A stretch of 9,264 bases of DNA from Candidatus Uhrbacteria bacterium RIFCSPLOWO2_02_FULL_49_11 (lineage in GTDB: Bacteria; Patescibacteriota; Patescibacteriia; 2-02-FULL-49-11): assembly GCA_001791465.1 (NCBI GenBank), contig MGER01000031.1, forward strand, positions 1 to 9,264, read 5' to 3'. The position numbers and the translations under genes were made by a program. Positions 5,208 through 9,264 of the stretch are shown in pieces. The notes beneath the pieces were generated by a model that saw only the letters and a list, made by a program, of their open reading frames with translations, did no database searches and was not told the DNA's origin. The stretch's first letter is position 1, and each line of letters opens with the position of its first letter.

Positions 5208-6158
5208 ATGCCTTCTGCCATTTCATTCATTCTCTTCCTTACCACGTTTATCCCCGCGCTTCTGCATTCGAGCCCCGCGGTATCGAGTGAACGGATTGCG
5301 CTTCTTGCGCGCGGCAATGCGCCCGTTGAAGTGCAGGAAGAAGGCGACCGCCTCACGGTGCCGGTATGGCGCCTCGAGGACAAGAAAATGCCGCAGCGCG
5401 TTCCCGGCGTGGCAGGCCCGAGTTTAAGCGCGAAGAGCGCCCTGGTCGTGGAGAGCGGTACTGGCACTGTGCTCTATGCGAGAAACAGGGACGTCGTGCG
5501 GCCGTTGGCTTCCCTCACCAAGCTTATGACGGCGCTCGTGGCGTATGATTTGCTGCCTGACCGCACCAGGAAGGTAACCATTATCAAGGCAGATGAGGCG
5601 GGAGGCGGTCGGCTTTTAATCCGGCAAGGCGATGAAGTAACCGTAGAGGATCTGTTTTATTTGGCTTTGGTAAGCTCTTCAAATGACGCGGCGCTCGCGC
5701 TTGCGCGCGCTACAGGATTAAGCCGTGAAAAATTTGTGAAGGAGATGAATGTGCGGGCGCGCCGCATGGGCCTGGTACGCGCGCGTTTTACCGATCCCAC
5801 CGGATTGGATGCCGGAAATGTCGCAACCGCAAAAGAAGTGATACCATTATTGCAGGCGGTGGTGAGCAATCCCTTCCTCCAGCGGGTGGTCACCACCAAA
5901 GAATACCGCCTGGCTTTGGGCGAGGGAAAGATGAGCACCGTGCAAACCACCAATAAATTGCTGGGGAGCAGTTCCGTGCAGGTCTTGGGCGGCAAAACAG
6001 GCTACATAGACGAGTCAGGATATAATTTTGCCATCAATGTGCAGGGAACCAAGGGGGAAACACTCACGATCGTGCTGCTTGGCAACCAGCAGGAAATGGA
6101 CCGTTTCACCCAGGCAAAAGCCCTGCTCCAGTGGGCGGAGAAAGCGTGGAAGTTTTAA
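5208..6158 (+). CDS. D-alanyl-D-alanine carboxypeptidase (PBP5/DacA-like)
   Basis: A 316-aa serine DD-peptidase of the S11 family, which trims the terminal D-Ala from peptidoglycan pentapeptides outside the cytoplasmic membrane. All three active-site motifs are present: SLTK (Ser102 nucleophile, Lys105), SSN (157-159) and KTG (263-265). LVVESGTGTVLYARN (79-93) and FTDPTGLD (194-201) are also family-typical. An N-terminal hydrophobic segment (about 4-25) acts as a signal peptide or anchor. Its n-region lacks Lys or Arg, which is unusual, but no start exists upstream because an in-frame TAG lies at 5190. The E. coli DacA-type C-terminal beta domain and amphipathic anchor are missing; the protein ends just past the catalytic domain. 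A weak AGG precedes the ATG. Confident family call, with no specific paralogue assigned. Confidence 0.92.
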   Translation: MPSAISFILFLTTFIPALLHSSPAVSSERIALLARGNAPVEVQEEGDRLTVPVWRLEDKKMPQRVPGVAGPSLSAKSALVVESGTGTVLYARNRDVVRPLASLTKLMTALVAYDLLPDRTRKVTIIKADEAGGGRLLIRQGDEVTVEDLFYLALVSSSNDAALALARATGLSREKFVKEMNVRARRMGLVRARFTDPTGLDAGNVATAKEVIPLLQAVVSNPFLQRVVTTKEYRLALGEGKMSTVQTTNKLLGSSSVQVLGGKTGYIDESGYNFAINVQGTKGETLTIVLLGNQQEMDRFTQAKALLQWAEKAWKF

Positions 6159-6173
6159 TAATGCAAAATCGAA

Positions 6174-6235
6174 TCCTTCGATAAGCTCAGGATGACAACT
6201 ACTCTGTGTCATGGTGAGCTGAGTCGAACCATGAT
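6174..6235. repeat. TTCGACT/TCATGGT palindromic repeat, copy 2
   Basis: 6209-6235 matches 4359-4382 with one or two changes. The left part CCTTCGATAAGCTCAGGATG (6175-6194) reads on the minus strand as codons for HPELIEG, the spurious peptide typical of this dispersed repeat class. Confidence 0.7.
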
Positions 6236-6239
6236 TTTT
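6209..6239 (+). terminator. Repeat-derived terminator after the carboxypeptidase gene
   Basis: TCATGGT (6209-6215) and ACCATGA (6228-6234) form a perfect 7-bp stem with a 12-nt loop, directly followed by TTTTT (6235-6239). It lies 50 bp past the carboxypeptidase stop and 17 bp before tpiA. Confidence 0.45.
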
Positions 6240-6255
6240 GACTTTTGATTTAATT

Positions 6256-7020
6256 ATGAGATATTTAGTAGCTAATTGGAAAATGAAGCTGACCATTGCC
6301 GAAAGCATGGCGTTGGCGCGTGCGGTACGCGAGTTTGTAGAGCGGCATGATACGCCTGATCTCCATATTGCGCTCTGCCCTTCGCATGCGGCGTTAAGCG
6401 AAGTGGGAAAAATACTTGCAACGAGCGGCATTGCCCTAGGAGCGCAGGACGCCGCGCACGTGGACCGCGCGTCATTGACGGGCGCGACCTCACCCTTGCA
6501 CTTGGCGGAGCTGGGTGTTAAAGAAGTGATTATCGGCCACTCGGAGCGCCGTGCCATTTTTGGCGAGACTGATGAATTGGTTCATCATAAGGCGAAGGCA
6601 GTACTCGCCCACGGATTAACCGCAATCATATGCGTGGGAGAGCGCAAGGAAGAGCGTGATCGTGGAGAAGCGGAAACGGTCGTGCGCCGTCAGGCGCGCG
6701 CCGCGGTTGACGCGGGGACGCCGTGGGAAAAATTATGCATCGCGTATGAGCCGGTGTGGGCGATAGGCACGGGGACACCTGTGCGCCGCGAGGACGCGGT
6801 GGCGCAGGCGGATGCGATCCGCGACGAGCTGGGGAAGGCTTTGGGCAATAAGGACGCGGGTGCGCGCATACCGGTGCTGTATGGCGGAAGCGTGGACGGG
6901 GACAATGTGCGCCTCTTTACTCAAGCGCCGCTTAATGGTACGCTCGTCGGCACGGCAAGCCAGTCGAAAGAGGGGATGTACGCGCTCCTTTTGGCCTTGC
7001 GGACTTTGCCTCAAGAATAA
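6256..7020 (+). CDS. tpiA: Triosephosphate isomerase
   Basis: A cytosolic glycolytic enzyme interconverting dihydroxyacetone phosphate and glyceraldehyde 3-phosphate. The 254-aa length is normal for a (beta/alpha)8 barrel. All catalytic features are present: NWKM (Asn7, Lys9), IIGHSERR with the electrophile His95, AYEPVWAIGTG with the base Glu165 followed by flexible loop 6, and the phosphate-binding YGGSV (209-213) and GTLVGTAS (228-235). ATG 6256 is chosen because the family begins a few residues before NWK; the in-frame TTG at 6238 lies in the terminator/repeat sequence. No Shine-Dalgarno site is seen. TTGACT (6238-6243) upstream resembles a -35, but no properly spaced -10 follows. The TPR gene starts 10 bp downstream, so the two probably share a transcript. 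Confidence 0.97.
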   Translation: MRYLVANWKMKLTIAESMALARAVREFVERHDTPDLHIALCPSHAALSEVGKILATSGIALGAQDAAHVDRASLTGATSPLHLAELGVKEVIIGHSERRAIFGETDELVHHKAKAVLAHGLTAIICVGERKEERDRGEAETVVRRQARAAVDAGTPWEKLCIAYEPVWAIGTGTPVRREDAVAQADAIRDELGKALGNKDAGARIPVLYGGSVDGDNVRLFTQAPLNGTLVGTASQSKEGMYALLLALRTLPQE

Positions 7021-7030
7021 TTACACTTCC

Positions 7031-7834
7031 ATGCTGCTCCTCATTATATCCATTGTCGTATTTTTAGCCGCCGTAGGGGGATTGGTTCTGCTCGTGGTGA
7101 GGAAATTCCCCGTGTTGTCGCTGTTGAACGTGCATGACGTGAAAGAGGAAGCGGAGCGCCGCGTGAAGCGCACGATCCTGGAACAGCGCATGCACCGTAA
7201 ATTGAGCCATACGATTCGTGCCTCTTTGCAAAAAATACGCCCGTTCCTCCTCTGGGCGCGGCAGAAGCTAGGGTCCGTAAAAGAGTGGGCGCGCGCGCTC
7301 GAAGCGCGTTACCAGCAGACGCTGGAAGAGGAGCGGCAAAGGGCCGTGCCCCAGATGCCGCAGTCGGCGGAGGAGCTCATTGATGAGGGGAAGAAACAGT
7401 GGGAGCGCGGAGATGGCGCGGGGGCGGAGAAGACGATCTTGCAGGCGATCGCGCTCAATCCGCGGTCGGTGCCCGCCTATAAAGCGCTCGCGCGGCTGTA
7501 TGCGTCGCGCCGCGAATACGACCATGTGCGGGAGCTCGATGAATTTATTTTAAAATTGGATCCGCATCAGGCGGACGTGTATGCGGATCTCGGCGCCGCC
7601 CTCATCGCGCGGGGAGAATCCGCGCTCGCGCTCGATGCGCTTGAAAAAGCGGTGATGATTGAGGAAGAGAACCCCAAGTACCTTGATCAACTGCTGGAAC
7701 TTGCTATACTGCGTAAGAAAAAGAGCCTGGCAAAAGAAACATTGGTGAAACTGCAGGAAGTAAATCCCGAAAATGAGAAAATACCCGTCCTCGTGGGGCG
7801 GGTGCAGGAACTGCCAGAAAAAGAAGACAGTTAG
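7031..7834 (+). CDS. Membrane-anchored TPR-repeat protein
   Basis: A 267-aa protein with one N-terminal transmembrane helix (about residues 2-23, LLLIISIVVFLAAVGGLVLLVV) followed by Arg/Lys, so the bulk is probably cytoplasmic. A basic, helical linker (about 35-105) contains a possible coiled coil. Residues about 112-235 hold at least three tetratricopeptide repeats. The clearest are ELIDEGKKQWERGDGAGAEK, then VPAYKALARLYASRREYDHV and ADVYADLGAALIARGESALA; each continues into an alpha-helical B segment ending near NPRS, DPHQ or NPKY. TPR proteins act as protein-protein scaffolds; no specific partner can be inferred. It starts 10 bp after tpiA with no Shine-Dalgarno site, implying co-transcription. 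The acidic tail ends in KEDS. Confidence 0.85.
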   Translation: MLLLIISIVVFLAAVGGLVLLVVRKFPVLSLLNVHDVKEEAERRVKRTILEQRMHRKLSHTIRASLQKIRPFLLWARQKLGSVKEWARALEARYQQTLEEERQRAVPQMPQSAEELIDEGKKQWERGDGAGAEKTILQAIALNPRSVPAYKALARLYASRREYDHVRELDEFILKLDPHQADVYADLGAALIARGESALALDALEKAVMIEEENPKYLDQLLELAILRKKKSLAKETLVKLQEVNPENEKIPVLVGRVQELPEKEDS

Positions 7835-7839
7835 CGCCT

Positions 7840-7887
7840 AGTTTGTCAGTTGTTCAGTTGATCAGTTCTCCAGTTTGTCGGTTTGCA
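7840..7887 (+). repeat. 8-bp tandem repeat, six units
   Basis: Six consecutive 8-bp units follow the consensus AGTTNNTC: AGTTTGTC, AGTTGTTC, AGTTGATC, AGTTCTCC, AGTTTGTC, GGTTTGCA. The array starts 5 bp after the TPR gene stop. A T-rich stretch (7889-7907) follows. No gene is seen between 7835 and 7930. Confidence 0.8.
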
Positions 7888-7930
7888 TTTGTTATTTTTT
7901 TGTTTTTAGGTTAGTCTGTGTGAAGCACGC

Positions 7931-7975
7931 GCCGTTTAGCTTATATCGAGCAACTTCCCGCCTGCCACAACCTTA
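7931..7975 (+). repeat. Degenerate partial copy: 5' tRNA half plus element left end
   Basis: 7931-7956 is a decayed version of the tRNA-Thr 5' half at 7976-8005 (GCCGTT, TAGCT and GAGCAACT blocks retained). 7957-7975 matches the left end at 8006-8024 in 16 of 19 positions. Together with 7976-8024 it forms a tandem duplication of the unit 'tRNA 5' half plus left end', with a period of 45-49 bp. Confidence 0.6.
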
Positions 7976-8006
7976 GCCGTTGTAGCTCAGTTGGTAGAGC
8001 AACTCC
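7976..8006 (+). tRNA. 5' half of interrupted tRNA-Thr(GGT)
   Basis: The half comprises acceptor strand GCCGTTG (7976-7982), TA, D-arm GCTC/AGTTGGTA/GAGC (7985-8000), A26 and the 5' anticodon-stem strand ACTCC (8002-8006). It stops at the border of the anticodon loop. Its partner strands CAACGGC (8151-8157) and GGAGT (8124-8128) are found 110 nt later, past a complete second tRNA. Each pairing is perfect. It may be a relic or a half that is joined after transcription. Confidence 0.75.
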
Positions 8007-8116
8007 CCGCTTGCCACAGCCTGAGCCGTCTTAGCTCATTTGGTAGAGCAACTCCATGGTAAGGAGTAGGTGCTGGGTTCAAATCCCAGAGACGGCTGAG
8101 GCGATGGCGGGCAGGC
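8007..8116 (+). mobile_element. 110-nt insertion carrying a tRNA inside the anticodon loop of another tRNA
   Basis: The insertion separates positions 31 and 32 of the outer tRNA-Thr; its boundary is ambiguous by one C (8006-8115 is equivalent). Left flank 8007-8024 and right flank 8097-8114 pair in a single register, 14 of 18 positions including two G-U. This stem continues directly into the inner tRNA acceptor stem (8025-8031 with 8090-8096), giving an almost uninterrupted 25-bp helix. The flanks match the ends of the element at 4395-4497. The only cargo is the inner tRNA. Confidence 0.6.
8025..8097 (+). tRNA. tRNA-Thr(GGT), intact
   Basis: A complete cloverleaf reading ACC/ACU codons. It has acceptor GCCGTCT/AGACGGC (perfect 7 bp), D-arm GCTC/ATTTGGTA/GAGC, anticodon stem ACTCC/GGAGT with loop ATGGTAA (8056-8062, anticodon GGT at 8058-8060), variable AGGTG, and T-arm CTGGG/TTCAAAT/CCCAG. 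The discriminator is T8097. CCA is not encoded, so the 3' end would need a nuclease cut and CCA addition. The D and anticodon arms differ from the outer tRNA by one base only (T8039 versus G7990). Confidence 0.93.
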
Positions 8117-8161
8117 ATGGTAAGGAGTAGGTCGGCAGTTCAAATCTGCCCAACGGCTCCA
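8117..8161 (+). tRNA. 3' half of interrupted tRNA-Thr(GGT), with encoded CCA
   Basis: The half starts at anticodon loop ATGGTAA (8117-8123, anticodon GGT at 8119-8121). It continues with GGAGT, variable AGGTC, T-arm GGCAG/TTCAAAT/CTGCC, acceptor CAACGGC (8151-8157), T and CCA (8159-8161). Joined to 7976-8006 it gives a perfect 76-nt tRNA-Thr. Unlike the inner copy, CCA is encoded. Confidence 0.75.
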
Positions 8162-8170
8162 GATTTTTGA

Positions 8171-8199
8171 GAGCTGCAAAGGCAGCTCCACTTTTATTT
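8171..8199 (+). terminator. Rho-independent terminator after the tRNA-Thr region
   Basis: GAGCTGC (8171-8177) and GCAGCTC (8182-8188) form a perfect 7-bp GC-rich stem with loop AAAG. CACTTTTATTT follows. It lies 10 bp past the CCA of the outer tRNA, as expected for the end of a tRNA transcript. Confidence 0.65.
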
Positions 8200-8218
8200 A
8201 AACTGGCTAACCATTAAT

Positions 8219-8224
8219 GGAGAG
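8219..8224 (+). promoter_or_regulatory. Shine-Dalgarno site of the SDR gene
   Basis: GGAGAG with GGAG ending 8 nt before the ATG is the only clear Shine-Dalgarno sequence in the window. It overlaps the 10-bp palindrome CCATTAATGG (8211-8220). Confidence 0.6.
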
Positions 8225-8230
8225 ATTCCT

Positions 8231-8989
8231 ATGACATCATCTCGTCACATTGCCTTGATCACCGGCGCGAGCTCCGGATTCGGCCGCGCCACGGCCGCGC
8301 TGCTTGCTCAGCACGGCTATGCGCTCATCCTTATCGCGCGGAGAGAAGAGCGGCTGCACGCGCTGCAGCGAGAGCTCATGGTCCCCGTGTATGCAAAGAG
8401 CCTGGATATCAGAAACCGAAAAGAAGTGGAAGTATTTTTCCACACGCTCCCCGACGCGTTTTCTCCCATAGATGTGCTTGTTAATAATGCAGGCCTTGCG
8501 CTCGGCTTGGCGCCCGCGCAGGACGCACAGCTGGATGATTGGGAAGTAATGGTGGATACGAATATCAAAGGGCTTCTATATGTCACGAGATGCGTGCTGG
8601 AAATTATGAAACGGCAGAACCGCGGTATTATCATCAACATCGGTTCGGTCGCGGGAGAAGCGTCGTACAAGGGCGGGAATGTCTATAGCGCCACCAAGGC
8701 ATTCGTGAGCCAATTCTCGCGCAACCTGCGCGCCGATTTATTCGGCACCAACATTAAGGTCACCAACCTCGAACCGGGAGCGGCGGAAACCGAGTTTTCC
8801 TTGGTGCGGTTCAAAGGGGATGCGGCGCGGGCAAAAAGCGTCTATGAACGCTCCACGCCGTTGACGGCGCAAGACATCGCCGAGACGATACTTTGGATAG
8901 TCCAGCGGCCCGGGCACGTCAACATCGATTCGATACGCATCATGCCTCTTGACCAGACATGGAACGGCCTCGTGATGAATAAGAAATAA
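8231..8989 (+). CDS. YdfG-like NADP-dependent short-chain dehydrogenase
   Basis: A classical SDR of 252 aa with a Rossmann fold. It has the dinucleotide motif TGASSGFG (Gly12, Gly16, Gly18), Arg37-Arg38 after beta-2 favouring NADP(H), NNAG (85-88), and the catalytic tetrad Asn111, Ser139, Tyr152, Lys156 (YSATK). The sequence strongly resembles E. coli YdfG, an NADP-dependent 3-hydroxy acid / L-allo-threonine dehydrogenase: VLVNNAGLALG, NIGSVAG, GGNVYSATKAFVSQFS, FSLVRFKGD and the C-terminal HVNIDSIRIMP are all close to it. The physiological substrate here is unknown. Start 8231 follows a good Shine-Dalgarno site, unlike other genes here. It follows the tRNA terminator and stands alone, possibly a later arrival. 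Confidence 0.93.
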   Translation: MTSSRHIALITGASSGFGRATAALLAQHGYALILIARREERLHALQRELMVPVYAKSLDIRNRKEVEVFFHTLPDAFSPIDVLVNNAGLALGLAPAQDAQLDDWEVMVDTNIKGLLYVTRCVLEIMKRQNRGIIINIGSVAGEASYKGGNVYSATKAFVSQFSRNLRADLFGTNIKVTNLEPGAAETEFSLVRFKGDAARAKSVYERSTPLTAQDIAETILWIVQRPGHVNIDSIRIMPLDQTWNGLVMNKK

Positions 8990-9087
8990 GACGATAAGCA
9001 GAGCGCAAGGAGCGCCGATTGATAATTTGGAACAATTATGTTAGTTTAAGAATGGCCGGACGCTGTAGAACGCATCTTTTCAAGCGT

Positions 9088-9116
9088 TTCATAAGCGAGA
9101 TGACGACATTTATAAA
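9088..9116 (+). promoter_or_regulatory. Promoter of the tRNA-Cys-like gene
   Basis: TTCATA (9088-9093, 4/6) and TATAAA (9111-9116, 5/6) are 17 bp apart. The predicted start near 9123 lies 7 nt before the tRNA acceptor. Confidence 0.45.
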
Positions 9117-9148
9117 GAAGAGAAGATGTGGGCAGGTGGCGGAGTGGT

Positions 9149-9168
9149 TCCGCCCGAGGCGGACAGGC
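9149..9168 (+). repeat. 20-nt hairpin insertion in the tRNA D-loop
   Basis: TCCGCC (9149-9154), loop CGA, GGCGGA (9158-9163), then CAGGC. On the minus strand, 9158-9171 (TTTGCCTGTCCGCC) matches 4392-4405, the end of the scpA-scpB element, at 13 of 14 positions. Removing it leaves a normal 10-nt D-loop. Confidence 0.6.
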
Positions 9169-9213
9169 AAACGCACCCTGCAAATGCGGGGTGCCTTGTG
9201 GTTCGTAGGTTCG

Positions 9214-9264
9214 CTAGGGGATCCGGGGATAAACCCCGGACAGGTTTGCCCCTGGCGCCCCGGG
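9214..9264 (+). repeat. Hairpin insertion in the tRNA T-loop
   Basis: It starts right after TTCG. TCCGGGG (9222-9228), loop ATAAA, CCCCGGA (9234-9240) form a perfect 7-bp stem, then CAGG. Like the D-loop insertion it begins TCCG and ends CGGACAGG. It continues past the window edge. Confidence 0.55.

Larger units (their letters stand above)
9130..9264 (+). tRNA. Disrupted tRNA-Cys(GCA)-like gene, cut by the window end
   Basis: GGGCAGG (9130-9136) is the 5' acceptor, followed by TG and D-stem GCG (9139-9141) pairing with CGC (9172-9174). The D-loop GAGTGGT...AAA is interrupted by 9149-9168. CTGCAAA (9178-9184) looks like a Cys anticodon loop (GCA at 9180-9182), but its flanks GCACC and TGCGG do not pair. 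GTAGGTTCG (9205-9213) looks like a T-stem plus TTCG, then runs into a hairpin insertion; the matching 3' strands must lie beyond 9264. It may be a pseudogene or a heavily interrupted tRNA. The 12-15 nt after TGCGG could also be a long variable arm. Confidence 0.5.

Noticed and set aside
6015..6557. 180-aa minus-strand open frame spanning the carboxypeptidase-tpiA gap
   Set aside because: It overlaps two solid genes, and its SCHPELIEG stretch is the usual false translation of a dispersed palindromic repeat.
8007..8116. Group I or group II self-splicing intron in tRNA-Thr
   Set aside because: Only 110 nt, fully accounted for by a tRNA and its paired flanks; no group I/II core and no typical position in the anticodon.
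7931..8161. CRISPR-like array in the repeated tRNA region
   Set aside because: The repeats are tRNA halves and element ends, with no regular repeat-spacer structure and no cas genes.
9003..9015. GCGC-AAGGA-GCGC hairpin as a terminator of the SDR gene
   Set aside because: Only a 4-bp stem with no following T-run.

Overview
The window looks like a chromosomal segment of a Candidate Phyla Radiation (Patescibacteria) bacterium, most likely of the Parcubacteria group. The evidence is indirect: compact core genes, almost no Shine-Dalgarno sites, a bacterial-type AspRS without its GAD insertion domain, short repeat families in nearly every gap, and conserved proteins of modest length. TGA is used as a stop (aspS, ybaK-like gene, scpA), so the UGA=Gly code is not in use. 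No marker gene here fixes the lineage.

Layout. 1-228 is non-coding, with repeated terminator-like hairpins. 229-931 holds two minus-strand genes: a PspC-domain membrane protein and a 73-aa charged protein. From 1059 everything reads on the plus strand: aspS, a small winged-helix-like protein, a YbaK-type deacylase, scpA and scpB (partners of the SMC condensin), a D-Ala-D-Ala carboxypeptidase, tpiA, and a membrane-anchored TPR protein. 7835-8230 is an RNA and repeat region with tRNA-Thr(GGT). Next come a YdfG-like SDR oxidoreductase and, at the right edge, a disrupted tRNA-Cys-like gene that runs out of the window. The genes cover translation (aspS, deacylase, tRNAs), chromosome segregation (scpAB), the cell wall (dacA-like), glycolysis (tpiA) and envelope functions (PspC, TPR).

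The standout is 7976-8161. A complete tRNA-Thr(GGT) (8025-8097) sits inside the anticodon loop of a second tRNA-Thr(GGT), whose halves are 7976-8006 and 8117-8161. Removing 110 nt restores a perfect 76-nt cloverleaf with encoded CCA. Acceptor and T stems differ between the two tRNAs but each is fully self-complementary. The flanks of the inner tRNA pair in register with its acceptor stem, giving a roughly 25-bp helix. The same flanks, in reverse orientation and with different content, bound a 103-bp element between scpA and scpB. A related end sits in the D-loop of the tRNA-Cys-like gene. This suggests a family of small hairpin-ended elements that enter tRNA loops. Whether the outer tRNA is a relic or is rejoined at the RNA level cannot be told from sequence.

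Other points of note: -10 boxes exactly 8 nt upstream of several start codons (likely leaderless mRNAs), stop codons supplied by intergenic repeats, and 7-, 8- and 25-bp tandem repeats in the gaps.
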